Origin: Treponema_B putidum
GTDB taxonomy: Bacteria; Spirochaetota; Spirochaetia; Treponematales; Treponemataceae
Assembly: GCF_007830595.1 (NCBI RefSeq)
Contig: NZ_VLLD01000004.1
Reading direction: 5' to 3' (one strand)
DNA length: 64,000 bases
Part shown: one piece after another, positions 48,397 through 57,457 of the stretch
Layout: the number at the start of each line of letters is the position of its first letter
Position numbering within the stretch: position 1 is the stretch's first letter
Translations under genes and position numbers: made by a program
Notes under the pieces: model-generated
Databases searched by the model: none
What the model was told of the DNA's origin: nothing
The model's input: only the letters and a program-made list of their open reading frames with translations

Positions 48397-49902
48397 ATGA
48401 AGCGATATTATAAAAAAATCGTATTTATAATTTGTATTATTGTAATATTTTTAGGCTGTTCTGATACTGATACATTCTCTAATAGGACTTTAACAGCTGA
48501 GCAAAATAAAAACCACATTATAAGTTTAGCAGAATTATATTCATATATTAAAGAGTATTCTCCTTTTTTAAATGATGTTATTTTAAATAATCTTAATGAA
48601 AAATATTTTGAGCTTTCAAATAAAATTATGTATGAAAGCGATAAATATAAAATTTACACATACTTTGAAGAGTTATTAGCTGTAATCAATGACGGACATA
48701 CTGCCGTTTTTTACGAACAAGGCTCAAACACTCCTTTTTATTTTTTACCTGCCGGAGTGGACTATGCTGACGGGAAATACTATCTTTCATATAAAGAAAA
48801 CAATATAAAAATACCTCTAGGTTCAGAGCTTATAAAAATTAATGATGAAGATACAAAAAAATATTTATTAAATAATATTGCAAAATATATTCCAGTAAAA
48901 ACGCCTCATGCTTTTGAAAATTCAATGATAAAACGGCTTTTATATTCTTCACAAAATAAAAAAATAAAATTTACATTTGAGGTCGATAAAAATGAAGTTA
49001 ATTTGGAATTGAAATATTCAATTCCTCAAAAGAACATAGGTAATGTAAAATTTAATAAAATCCCTGATTATTATGATAAACTCAATAAGATATATTCAAG
49101 CTATAATTTTTCGATTTATAAGATTAAAGAAAAATATGCTTTGATACAAATACATAATTTTTGGGATTACCGTATGATAGATGAATTTATTGAAAAAATT
49201 ATTCCTTTGTTAGAAAATTCCGATCATCTTATTTTGGACATTCGAAAAAATAGCGGCAGTAATTCAAGTATAGGATTTGCAATTTTAAAAATACTTACAG
49301 GAAAAACCGATATTGAAATATCTTCAATCAATATTAAAGATTTTCAACGCCGATTAACGCCTATTCTGATTACTCTGGCTGCAATAAAAGATACAAATTT
49401 AAAGGTGATAAATCATGATACCCTTATAAAACTAAATACTTTTATTAACGATGCTAAATTAATGAAAGCCCATCAATTGTTAATGTCGGCAGAAGAAGAT
49501 AAAATATTACAACAAATAGACAACTTTCTTATGCAATTTAATGAGATGGAAAAATTAGAAGAAAAGCTTATCTCGGCTGCAAATAAATATAAAATCCATA
49601 ATAAAAATATAACCGTTTTTACATCTTACAAAAGCGGTTCCGCTTGCGATAATTTTGCATGTTTTTGTAAAGAATTAAACATAAGGCTAATCGGAACAAA
49701 TACTAAAGGAGCTACAGGAAACATCGGAATATTTAAGCTTACAAATAATTTTTCAATTGTACTATCATTGCAAAAAACTATGTACAATAATATGGAAATT
49801 AACAATAAGGGCATATCGCCTGATGTTTTTATTATGGATACGATTGAAGATATTAAAAATCAAAACGATCCCTGCTTAAATTTCGTTTTAGAAAACCTAT
49901 GA
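48397..49902 (+). CDS. S41-like (tail-specific protease fold) lipoprotein
   Basis: A 501-residue predicted lipoprotein. MKRYYKKIVFIICIIVIFLGC gives a lipobox with Cys21. The body matches the S41/C-terminal-processing protease plan: an N-terminal helical part (YFEELLAVINDGHTAVFYEQ), a PDZ-like strand region (LGSELIKINDEDTKKYL), and a core with ALIQIHNFWDYRMIDEFIEK, HLILDIRKNSGSNSS, TSYKSGSACDNFACF, GTNTKGATGN and GISPDVFI. The serine in SGSACDNFA could be the nucleophile. A helical insert lies in the middle. A promoter ends just before ATG 48397, and no Shine-Dalgarno is seen. The very AT-rich codons differ from neighbouring genes, suggesting transfer. Confidence 0.75.
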   Translation: MKRYYKKIVFIICIIVIFLGCSDTDTFSNRTLTAEQNKNHIISLAELYSYIKEYSPFLNDVILNNLNEKYFELSNKIMYESDKYKIYTYFEELLAVINDGHTAVFYEQGSNTPFYFLPAGVDYADGKYYLSYKENNIKIPLGSELIKINDEDTKKYLLNNIAKYIPVKTPHAFENSMIKRLLYSSQNKKIKFTFEVDKNEVNLELKYSIPQKNIGNVKFNKIPDYYDKLNKIYSSYNFSIYKIKEKYALIQIHNFWDYRMIDEFIEKIIPLLENSDHLILDIRKNSGSNSSIGFAILKILTGKTDIEISSINIKDFQRRLTPILITLAAIKDTNLKVINHDTLIKLNTFINDAKLMKAHQLLMSAEEDKILQQIDNFLMQFNEMEKLEEKLISAANKYKIHNKNITVFTSYKSGSACDNFACFCKELNIRLIGTNTKGATGNIGIFKLTNNFSIVLSLQKTMYNNMEINNKGISPDVFIMDTIEDIKNQNDPCLNFVLENL

Positions 49903-49963
49903 AGTCTTTGATATTAATGATATAACATTTGCAAAATGTCAAATTTAAGGACATTTCTGCAAT

Positions 49964-51061
49964 TCATAATACAATCCTCTCAACCGATTCTATTATTCCG
50001 CCTCCGATAATATAATCCCCGTCATAAAAGACGGCAGCCTGTCCTTCGGCGACGGCTTTTTCAGGCTCTATAAATTCTACTTTAAATTTTCCCGTAGGTT
50101 TAAGCTCTTCACTTTTTAGCGGAATTAATTTTGCTTTTTTCTTTTGTTGGCGGTACCGTGTTTTTACCTCAATGTCTATTTCTTTATCTATTGTTTTTTT
50201 TGAGATTATATTTACATTTGAAGTGATGAGGCTTGCGGCAAATAGATCTTCGCTCTTGCCTACAGTAACCGTATTCTCCTTTGCATCTTTTTTTACAACG
50301 TAAACGGGAAAACCCATTGCAATTGCAAGTCCCCGCCTTTGGCCTATCGTGTAATATTGAAGCCCTTTGTGGCGGCCTATTTCGTTTCCTTGCATGTCTA
50401 CAAATTTTCCCTCTTTAAAAGAATCCGATGCAAGAGCATTTATTACCCTTGTGTAATCGTCATCGGGAACAAAGCAGATATCTTGGCTGTCGGGACGATG
50501 AGCATTTATAAGGCCTGCATCTTCGGCTATTTTCCTAACTCTTTCTTTGGTAAAACCTCCTAAGGGGAAAATGGAATGGGAAAGCTGCTCTTGAGTAAGA
50601 AGAGCTAAAAAGTAGCTTTGATCTTTTTGAGCATCTTCAGCTTGTCTTAGCAAAAATCTTTTTTCGCCTTCAATTTCGGTTTTTTCTATTTTTGCATAAT
50701 GTCCTGTTGCAATTTTATCGAAGCCGCCTTTTAAAGCCTGCTCTAAAAAAAGGCCGAATTTAATTTTGCTGTTACATATAAAGCAGGGATTGGGCGTTCT
50801 TCCTTGTTTGTATTCTTCTACAAAGTAGTCGATGATTTCAGCCTTAAAAGTTTCCCTCATATCGTATACAATGTGCTTAATACCGAGCTTGTCTGCAACT
50901 TTTTTTGCATCTTCAATATCATCGGTCTGTTCTTTATAAATACCGGATAATTTCGGCAAGAGCTGTATCGTAACTCCTGTAACATCATAGCCTTGATCTA
51001 TCAATAGCTTTGCCGCAACGGCGGAATCAACACCTCCGCTCAAACCCACAAGAGCCTTCAT
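49964..51061 (-). CDS. mnmA: tRNA-specific 2-thiouridylase MnmA
   Basis: A 365-residue MnmA. It activates U34 of Lys, Glu and Gln tRNAs with ATP and inserts sulfur. The P-loop is VGLSGGVDSAVAAKLL at the start. The catalytic cysteine regions are GRTPNPCFICNSKIKFG near residue 100 and PDSQDICFVPDDDY near 195. GLQYYTIGQRRGLAI is in the middle. ATG 51061 follows GAGGACTTTAAACCTG; an upstream frame to 51112 adds nothing family-like. It starts 5 bases after the mtnK gene, so the two are likely one transcript. Confidence 0.95.
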   Translation of the reverse strand: MKALVGLSGGVDSAVAAKLLIDQGYDVTGVTIQLLPKLSGIYKEQTDDIEDAKKVADKLGIKHIVYDMRETFKAEIIDYFVEEYKQGRTPNPCFICNSKIKFGLFLEQALKGGFDKIATGHYAKIEKTEIEGEKRFLLRQAEDAQKDQSYFLALLTQEQLSHSIFPLGGFTKERVRKIAEDAGLINAHRPDSQDICFVPDDDYTRVINALASDSFKEGKFVDMQGNEIGRHKGLQYYTIGQRRGLAIAMGFPVYVVKKDAKENTVTVGKSEDLFAASLITSNVNIISKKTIDKEIDIEVKTRYRQQKKKAKLIPLKSEELKPTGKFKVEFIEPEKAVAEGQAAVFYDGDYIIGGGIIESVERIVL

Positions 51062-51066
51062 CAGGT

Positions 51067-52269
51067 TTAAAGTCCTCTTAAAATTTCTTCGGGGTTTAGA
51101 ATCATGGCACATCCCAGTTCGGCTAAATCCCTTTCAAGGGCAATACGGTTTTCGATTTTTTTTATGCTTGTAATTTCAGCTGTTTTTGCAGAACCGATTA
51201 TCCTTCTATTTAATTCGGTACCGCAAAAAGAAACGGCATCAATTTTTATTTTTTCGATATAGTTGTCAATAAAAATTTCGTTTTGATAAACCGGATCTTT
51301 TATATTTTTAATAAGAAAATCTTTTGCAAACACATAGAAGAATTTAAATAGATTGTTTTTTGCGTTTTCAAGCCAAGATAAAAAGTCAGTTCTTTGCTTT
51401 TCCTTATCAACAAAAAGAGTCGAATATTTTGCATAGCTTTGAGCAAAAATAAAATGAGCAAGAACATTCCCAAGGTCATAGGCTATTGGACCGTAAAAGG
51501 CGAATTCGGGATCGATTATTTTTATCTTCGTTTCTTCATTTTCATTTTTTACAAAGATGGAGCCCGAATGCAGATCCCCGTGAATAAGCCCTTGAGGATA
51601 GTTATTGAATTTTTCTTTTAAGACTGCAACCCTTGCAATGAGGTTTGAATCTTCATAAAACTTTTTTTTAAGCCACTCGGCATTTTCGGGTAATAGAATA
51701 TTTCTTTGTCTCACATCCTTATAAGGGTGAGTAAAAACTAAGTCTTCCGTAATTTTACAAAGATCGGGATTATAAAATTTGACTGCTGCTTTAAATTTTT
51801 TTTGATAACCTAAAACCAAATCAGTGGAAGGGAGGCTTGTGTCTACGATAAAACGGGCAATCAGTTTTTCAATTCCGTAAAATATTTTTCCGGCCATTAA
51901 TTCTATTCTCAAATTGGAATAAGAACCGATATCTTCCATTATGATTGCAGCCATAACCGGATCTGCATAGATTATTTTTGGAGAAAAATCGGGAGCAGAT
52001 TCGTTATACAGCTTTAAAACTTCAGCTTCACGTATACTCCTGTCGGGGTTTAAATATCCGTCGGGACGGACTCTTGTTTGAACATCAGCTTGTTTTAAAA
52101 TGAGAGATTTTTTTGTGTTATTATCGAAAATCCGGTAAACATAATTTATATTACCGTCTCCTATTTCTTCGCAAATTAAATTTTCATTTGAATCAAAAAA
52201 ATTACTGTGCTCAAATACGTAATCGATTATATCATCACCTTCCATTTTATAATGGGAACTAAACCGCAT
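51067..52269 (-). CDS. mtnK: S-methyl-5-thioribose kinase
   Basis: A 400-residue member of the choline-kinase-like fold with the MtnK pattern. It has EEIGDGNINYVYRIFDNNTKKSLILKQA at the start, VFTHPYKDVRQRN, the catalytic loop LIHGDLHSGSIFV (HGD), and KIIDPEFAFYGPIAYDLGNVL (DPE in place of DFG). MtnK phosphorylates methylthioribose in the methionine salvage pathway; no other mtn gene is in the window. ATG 52269 follows GGAGGCAGA. It sits between the outer-membrane protein gene and mnmA on the same strand, with 12 and 5 base gaps, suggesting co-transcription. Confidence 0.88.
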   Translation of the reverse strand: MRFSSHYKMEGDDIIDYVFEHSNFFDSNENLICEEIGDGNINYVYRIFDNNTKKSLILKQADVQTRVRPDGYLNPDRSIREAEVLKLYNESAPDFSPKIIYADPVMAAIIMEDIGSYSNLRIELMAGKIFYGIEKLIARFIVDTSLPSTDLVLGYQKKFKAAVKFYNPDLCKITEDLVFTHPYKDVRQRNILLPENAEWLKKKFYEDSNLIARVAVLKEKFNNYPQGLIHGDLHSGSIFVKNENEETKIKIIDPEFAFYGPIAYDLGNVLAHFIFAQSYAKYSTLFVDKEKQRTDFLSWLENAKNNLFKFFYVFAKDFLIKNIKDPVYQNEIFIDNYIEKIKIDAVSFCGTELNRRIIGSAKTAEITSIKKIENRIALERDLAELGCAMILNPEEILRGL

Positions 52270-52281
52270 TCTGCCTCCGTT

Positions 52282-53787
52282 TTAATAATGTAAACCTATA
52301 CCGATAAAAATTTCGGAAACAGGCCTTCCGTCACGCTTTGCATAACCGTCTTTATTTTTTATTTCTCTTAAATCATGCCCATAGCTTATGCGTGCATAAA
52401 TACTTCTCATTTTTACCGGATACATTATTATTTCGAAACCGCCTGAATACCAGCCGTATTTAGGATTATAATAAGTATTTGATTCAGTATCATGAACCAA
52501 GGCCATATCCAAAAACGGTGTTACGTGCAGCTCAAATCCGAAGAAACGTGTCCATTCAACTCCGGTAATTTCTTCCCATTTAAAAACGCCTATTTTTATA
52601 GGTACATCAAAATTAAAACTAAAAGCCGTATCCGTCTTAATCCTATTGTTTAAAATACCGCGCAAAATTTTTCCGCTTTTTTCTGAAGTTTTATTAAACA
52701 AGTTATAATAAAAATCACATCTACCGTATAAACCTACTCGATCTAAAAAAGAATAAAAGCCTTTCGTTTCCAAATTAAAAGAAACATCTACATGGCCTTT
52801 TCTATAAGTATTATATTCATAACTATTATCAAAACTTGCCGCAAAGCCTTGCCTAAAATTATTTATCCAGTTTACCTTTCCCATCCCGAGACTATGCGAC
52901 CAATTAATATTTAACCCCTTTCTTTTTTCATCGGTCATTTTTTTGAATTTCCAATTACCGTTTATACCAAAATAAGGTGTCCACGTGATTGAGCCTAACG
53001 TTTGATTTTTATATATATCGAATGTCAGCGATGTATAAAACCCGTTTGTAAGATAATAATCTTTTTCCGACGGAGAAGCAGATACATCTATACTTTGTTT
53101 GATGCCTGCCGTTAGGGTAATCCAATCAACACCTAACTTAGAGGAAGCACTTAAGCCTGTCTCAAACTCAAAGTCTAATTTTTTATCTTGGTTTATACTA
53201 ATCCATTCACTAGAGCTCCAAAGAAGTCTAACCGGATTAATATAAAAAGGTAATGCAAACCCTGAACCGAACTCGAAAGAAGATTTACCTTCATTGTTTC
53301 TATTATATATTAAATCGATTGTAAGAGGTTCAAGAGTCCCTAAAAAATTAAAATCTTTTAATTTTATTTTAAACTCAAGGCCTTTGTTTGAATCAAAACT
53401 GGGATAAGGTATGGCTATAATATTCCAAGTATCTTTAACATATATTTTAAGTTTTACCAGAATAATATTGTTTTTGGGTTCTAAAAATTCAAAGTTGATT
53501 TCATGCCTTTCAATTGTCCTTATGTTATTTAATTCCGTATTAAGTCCTAAAATATATGCATCAAGCTCTTCCCGTGAGGCAAATATTCTATTTTTGTCTA
53601 TAGGCACTTTAGCCGATAAATGGCCGGCCTTAGTAAGACCTTTTATGCTGTATTCTACAATGTCAATCTTATAAGCCGTATCATTCGGCAATAAAGAAGC
53701 ATCGAGTTTATCCTCTATGTTTTGTGCGTAAGGTCTAACTACAAAAAAACAGCATAACAAGACCGCTATAAAAAATCGTTTATGCAT
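52282..53787 (-). CDS. Outer-membrane beta-barrel protein with POTRA-like N-terminus
   Basis: A 501-residue protein with a signal peptide (KRFFIAVLLCCFFVVRPYAQ). Residues about 40-125 look like a POTRA-type repeat (YKIDIVEYSIKGLTKAGHLS; IRTIERHEINFEFLEPKNNIILVKLKI). The remainder is built of alternating beta-strands (LEFKIKLKDFNFLGTLEPLTIDLIYN; WSHSLGMGKVNWINNF) and ends in an aromatic residue (GIGLHY), as outer-membrane barrels do. The overall plan resembles the BamA/TamA superfamily. It is probably a treponemal outer-membrane protein; function unknown. Confidence 0.75.
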   Translation of the reverse strand: MHKRFFIAVLLCCFFVVRPYAQNIEDKLDASLLPNDTAYKIDIVEYSIKGLTKAGHLSAKVPIDKNRIFASREELDAYILGLNTELNNIRTIERHEINFEFLEPKNNIILVKLKIYVKDTWNIIAIPYPSFDSNKGLEFKIKLKDFNFLGTLEPLTIDLIYNRNNEGKSSFEFGSGFALPFYINPVRLLWSSSEWISINQDKKLDFEFETGLSASSKLGVDWITLTAGIKQSIDVSASPSEKDYYLTNGFYTSLTFDIYKNQTLGSITWTPYFGINGNWKFKKMTDEKRKGLNINWSHSLGMGKVNWINNFRQGFAASFDNSYEYNTYRKGHVDVSFNLETKGFYSFLDRVGLYGRCDFYYNLFNKTSEKSGKILRGILNNRIKTDTAFSFNFDVPIKIGVFKWEEITGVEWTRFFGFELHVTPFLDMALVHDTESNTYYNPKYGWYSGGFEIIMYPVKMRSIYARISYGHDLREIKNKDGYAKRDGRPVSEIFIGIGLHY

Positions 53788-53846
53788 TTTATTCCGCCAT
53801 AATTTTTTAGGCAGTTTATTTATTGTAAATAAAACCGCCTTTATTG

Positions 53847-54323
53847 TTATTTTAGTTTTGAATCCTCTTCAATTATTTTTTGAGCATTTGATTCCATATA
53901 AATTTTGACTAAAGCCGCTATTTTCTTATCATAGAGAGAAAATATTCTTGCTGCAAGGAGAGCCGCATTTTTAGGTTCCAATACGAGGGCAGGGGAAATG
54001 CCTGACGGCATCCTAAGTGAAGAGTAAATATCAGCTCCTGCAAAACTATCGGAATGAGGCGGACAAGCGATTGTCGGTCCTTTCACAAAGCCGTCAACAA
54101 AGCCTGAAAGAGCATTGCTCCTTCCTGCAATGGTTATATAAAGTTTAGGCCTTTCAAGGGCTTCATATTCTTTTAGCATAGAAACAACATGCTCCGCTGT
54201 TTTATGAGCCGAGCCTATTCTGATTACATATTCTATTCCAAATACACTTAACTCCTCGGCTATTTTTTCTGCATGCCCCATATCCGAAGCCGAACCCATA
54301 AGAATTATTACAAGAGGTTTCAC
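53847..54323 (-). CDS. purE: Phosphoribosylaminoimidazole carboxylase / mutase PurE
   Basis: A 158-residue PurE with IILMGSASDMGHAEKIAEEL and SAHKTAEHV at the start, then ITIAGRSNALSGFVDGF and the phosphate-binding PPHSD. The residues and the lack of a purK neighbour fit the class II form. T. denticola PurE has been characterised as an AIR carboxylase that uses CO2 directly rather than N5-CAIR, and this looks like that enzyme. Its start overlaps the end of purC by 4 bases, giving translational coupling for consecutive steps of purine synthesis. Confidence 0.93.
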   Translation of the reverse strand: MKPLVIILMGSASDMGHAEKIAEELSVFGIEYVIRIGSAHKTAEHVVSMLKEYEALERPKLYITIAGRSNALSGFVDGFVKGPTIACPPHSDSFAGADIYSSLRMPSGISPALVLEPKNAALLAARIFSLYDKKIAALVKIYMESNAQKIIEEDSKLK

Positions 54324-55270
54324 ATTAAGCCTGCCTTTTTTAAATTTTTTATTATGCGCTCTTCAACCGGATATTCTCCCGGAATAAATTTTGATTTTGT
54401 CAACTTTTCGTAAGCTCTAATATAAAGCTGAATAGCTTCGTTCCAGACATTTTCATCGAGCTCGGGGATTTCTCCGTCACCTCGGTAACCTTTTGCAGCA
54501 TAGGCCATTCTTACAAATTCTTTATCAAAGTTTTCAGGCTCTTTACCGTCTTTTAATCTCTGTTCATAAGTATCCAGTTTCCAATAGCGTGAAGAATCGG
54601 GAGTATGTACTTCATCTATCAAAAGAATATTATTGTCCTTGTCTACTCCGAATTCGTATTTTGTATCCACTAAAATCAACCCCGCTTCATTTGCGCTTTT
54701 TTGACCTCTTTCAAAAAGGGCAAGGGCTGCTTTTTGTACAAAATCCCATTGTTCTTTTGATAGGTAGCCTTGCGAAACAACTTCATCGCAGGTAAGTCTC
54801 TCATCATGACCTGTAGGGCCGCCCTTTGTAGTGGGGGTTATGATCGGTTTAGGAAGTGCCTGATTTTTTTTCAAGCCTTCAGGAAAATCATACCCGTATA
54901 TATTTCTTTCTCCTAAAGAATATCTGTACCAAAGGGCTGTGGTAGTTACTCCCGTGATATATCCTCGAACTATTACTTCAATTGGAAGAGGTTTTACTTC
55001 CGTTACGATAATGCAGTTAGGATCCGGACAAGAAATTATGTGATTTTTGATTATATCCTTGGTATTTTCAAACCACCAAAGGGAAAGCTGGTTTAAAACC
55101 TGTCCCTTATATGGAAGGGCTGTAAGAACCCTGTCAAAGGCTGAAATTCTATCTGTGGTTACAATCAGTCTTTTCCCTTCTTCAGGTGAATACCAATCCC
55201 TTACTTTTCCGGTTTGTTTTGAAGGGAGAGGTAAATTAGACTCTCTAAAAGCTGCATTCCGTGAAATCAT
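54320..55270 (-). CDS. purC: SAICAR synthase PurC
   Basis: A 316-residue phosphoribosylaminoimidazole-succinocarboxamide synthase. It ligates aspartate to CAIR with ATP. Motifs: GKVRDWYSPEEGKRLIVTTDRISAFDR, KPLPIEVIVRGYITG, GERLTCDEV-like region (GHDERLTCDEVVSQGY), GLILVDTKYEFGV and LLIDEVHTPDSSRYW. It is the longer form found in yeast and several bacteria. The upstream leader has TAAGGAG before ATG 55270. No purine-riboswitch core is visible. Confidence 0.95.
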   Translation of the reverse strand: MISRNAAFRESNLPLPSKQTGKVRDWYSPEEGKRLIVTTDRISAFDRVLTALPYKGQVLNQLSLWWFENTKDIIKNHIISCPDPNCIIVTEVKPLPIEVIVRGYITGVTTTALWYRYSLGERNIYGYDFPEGLKKNQALPKPIITPTTKGGPTGHDERLTCDEVVSQGYLSKEQWDFVQKAALALFERGQKSANEAGLILVDTKYEFGVDKDNNILLIDEVHTPDSSRYWKLDTYEQRLKDGKEPENFDKEFVRMAYAAKGYRGDGEIPELDENVWNEAIQLYIRAYEKLTKSKFIPGEYPVEERIIKNLKKAGLM

Positions 55271-55456
55271 TTTAAACTCCTTAGGCTAAATTTATACCGA
55301 GCAAGTATATATGAAGACGTATAAATTTTCAAGTATAGAAGAAAAGCAGAAAATATCTTATAAGGAAATATTTAAACCTTCCGATATCCGATAGAAGAAA
55401 AAAAGAATTTTATCTATAATAATGTAAAACTTCAATCGGCTAAAAAGGGTATATTT

Positions 55457-56257
55457 ATGAAAAAAACAGCAATAGTGGCAGGGGGCTCAAGCGGTATCGG
55501 TCTTGAAATTACAAAAGCTCTGATCTTAAAAAATTATTTTGTTTACACAATAAGCCGCAGAGAATTTTTAAGTTTGCCCCAAGAAAAGACTAAGCACCTT
55601 AGACTTGATATTACGGATGAAGAAAGCCTTGCAAAAGCCTTTTCAGATATTTGGGAAAAGGAAGGGCGGATTGACTTAGCCGTTTGTGCATCGGGATTCG
55701 GTATTTCGGGAGCAGTGGAATTTACAAGCCTTGCAGAAGCAAAAAAACAAATGGATGTAAATTTTTTCGGTGCTTTTCTATTTATAAGACTGGCGGCTTC
55801 TTATATGCGGCCTCAACATTTTGGAAAAATATTTGTGATCAGTTCTATAGCAGGAGAAATAGCCATTCCATTTCAAGCCTTTTATTCGGCATCGAAGGCG
55901 GCCATCGGCAAGCTTTTAGAAGCCTTTAGGGCGGAGCTTCAGCCATTCGGTGTGGACTGTGCCCTAATAATGCCCGGAGATGTTGCAACCCCATTCACGG
56001 CGGCAAGAAACAAATCGAGTCTGGGAGATGATGTTTATAACGGAAGAATTTCCAAAAGTGTTACCAAAATGGAAAAAGACGAGCAAAAAGGTATGAATCC
56101 TGAAAAGTTAGGAAAATTCGTTGCCTCTCTTGCTGAAAAGAAGAGAATAAGATTTTTTTATCCTTACAATAGTGCCTATGCCTTTTTGCTTTTTTTATAT
56201 AGAATTTTACCCCGTCAATTCGGCCTTTTTATTATAAAAAAACTATATGCGGAGTAA
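55457..56257 (+). CDS. Short-chain dehydrogenase/reductase
   Basis: A 266-residue SDR. The nucleotide-binding motif is VAGGSSGIGLEIT near residue 8, with LRLDITDEESLAKAF, CASGFGISGAVEF, SSIAGEIAIPFQAFYSASKAAIGKLLEAF (catalytic S...YxxxK) and MPGDVATPF. The C-terminal half carries a hydrophobic stretch (YAFLLFLYRILPRQFGLFIIKKL) that may associate with membranes, as in related dehydrogenases acting on lipids or sugars. The substrate is unknown. AAGGG precedes ATG 55457. It stands alone between purC and ssb. Confidence 0.9.
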   Translation: MKKTAIVAGGSSGIGLEITKALILKNYFVYTISRREFLSLPQEKTKHLRLDITDEESLAKAFSDIWEKEGRIDLAVCASGFGISGAVEFTSLAEAKKQMDVNFFGAFLFIRLAASYMRPQHFGKIFVISSIAGEIAIPFQAFYSASKAAIGKLLEAFRAELQPFGVDCALIMPGDVATPFTAARNKSSLGDDVYNGRISKSVTKMEKDEQKGMNPEKLGKFVASLAEKKRIRFFYPYNSAYAFLLFLYRILPRQFGLFIIKKLYAE

Positions 56258-56351
56258 AGATGCTGACAAGGCCTGTGCAGTATAACTGCAAAGTAGTTTT
56301 TATATCTTTAAAACGCTTTCGGCCTTGACAGCAAGTGGAAATTATTATGTT

Positions 56352-56747
56352 TTAAAATGCCATTACTTTTTCTTCAATAAGAACCTCCTCCTTTGCCTGC
56401 GTCTTTTCGCCTGCATTCTTAAAGACAGGTTTAAATTCCACATGTTCAGCAACGACCTTTACCTTGCTGTAGTTTTTACCGTCAGTACCTACCCATCTGT
56501 CCTGCTTAATTCTGCCTACAACCCTCACTCCCCTGCCCTTTGCTCCATTTTGTTCACACAACTTTGCAAGGCTTGACCATGTTTCCACGTCAAAATAGGA
56601 AGTTTCCTGCACAAAGTTATCATCTTTTTTGTAGTTTCTGTTCGAAGCGATAGAGAAAGTACATAAAGCCGTTCCATTAGGCGTAGTTTTTAAAACAGGC
56701 TCGCGAACCATGTTCCCTTCAATGATAAGTGAATTTAATGATTTCAT
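56352..56747 (-). CDS. ssb: Single-stranded DNA-binding protein
   Basis: A 131-residue OB-fold protein: NSLIIEGNMVREPVLKTTPNGTALCTFSIASNRNY, SYFDVETWSSLAKLC and GVRVVGRIKQDRW mark it as SSB. The C-terminus is short and ends EEKVMAF rather than the acidic DDDIPF-like tip that recruits partner proteins, so it may be an accessory or divergent form. GGAGGAATAAA is the ribosome-binding site. An inverted repeat TTGAAC-CGGTT-GTTCAA (56784-56800) lies in its leader. Confidence 0.9.
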   Translation of the reverse strand: MKSLNSLIIEGNMVREPVLKTTPNGTALCTFSIASNRNYKKDDNFVQETSYFDVETWSSLAKLCEQNGAKGRGVRVVGRIKQDRWVGTDGKNYSKVKVVAEHVEFKPVFKNAGEKTQAKEEVLIEEKVMAF

Positions 56748-56783
56748 TTTATTCCTCCAAAAATCAAAAAAATAATCTAAAAC

Positions 56784-56800
56784 TTGAACCGGTTGTTCAA
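56784..56800 (-). promoter_or_regulatory. Inverted repeat upstream of ssb
   Basis: TTGAAC-CGGTT-GTTCAA, 37 bases before the ssb start, resembles GAAC...GTTC SOS boxes of Gram-positives but with five central bases instead of four. It could be an operator; no regulator is visible here. Confidence 0.3.
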
Positions 56801-56918
56801 TATGTTTGAAAAGTTCGGGAGGCGCCTTTCCCTTGCTTTCATATAATTATATGGTTTTAAATGCAGTTTTTAGTAAACTTTTAAAAAAAAATTATTTTTT
56901 TTTTAATATTCTTTCTTA

Positions 56919-56948
56919 TTGACTGAATATATAAAAATATGATATTGT
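56919..56948 (+). promoter_or_regulatory. Promoter of yajC-secDF
   Basis: TTGACT (56919-56924), 18 bases, TATTGT (56943-56948), in a very AT-rich stretch. AGAGGATGG follows before the yajC ATG. Confidence 0.5.
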
Positions 56949-56994
56949 ATTTTTCTATATTTATATTTTAAATCAATTTAAAGAGGATGGATTT

Positions 56995-57408
56995 ATGAAT
57001 TTTATACCTTTATTACAAGGAGCTTCTCAAGGCGGTTTTAGCTCTTTCGGTTTTTTAATACCAATGCTCTTGGTTTTCGTTATTTTTTATTTTTTGCTTA
57101 TACGTCCGCAGAAAAAGGAGCAGCAAAAAACCGAAAAGATGATTTCTCAGCTTCAAAAGGGAGACAAAATCATCACTATCGGCGGCATTCACGGTGTTGT
57201 AAGTTCTACTAAAGAAAAAACACTTGTTATTAAAGTTGATGATAACTGTAAGATAGAAATTAACCGATCTGCAGTAGGTACCGTTTTAAAAGATACACCC
57301 TCTAAGCCTGATTTTGCCGGTGAGGAAGACAAGAAAAAGCCTTTATTCGGAAAAAAGGCTGACGACTCCCAAAATGACGGCACAGCTTCACAAAACGAAT
57401 CAAAATAA
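56995..57408 (+). CDS. yajC: Preprotein translocase subunit YajC
   Basis: A 137-residue YajC. One transmembrane helix (FLIPMLLVFVIFYFLLIRPQKKEQQ) is followed by the conserved cytoplasmic part (MISQLQKGDKIITIGGIHGVV, then VDDNCKIEINRSAV). The C-terminal tail is a Lys/Asp-rich extension. YajC associates with SecDF in the membrane to assist SecYEG export. It heads the yajC-secD-secF operon. Confidence 0.95.
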   Translation: MNFIPLLQGASQGGFSSFGFLIPMLLVFVIFYFLLIRPQKKEQQKTEKMISQLQKGDKIITIGGIHGVVSSTKEKTLVIKVDDNCKIEINRSAVGTVLKDTPSKPDFAGEEDKKKPLFGKKADDSQNDGTASQNESK

Positions 57409-57457
57409 CAAAATTTGCGGTTTTTGCATTAAAACCGCAGCTATTTGGAGATAAATA

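Noticed and set aside
55271..55456. Purine riboswitch upstream of purC
   Set aside because: The conserved three-way-junction core and loop sequences are not seen on the minus strand.
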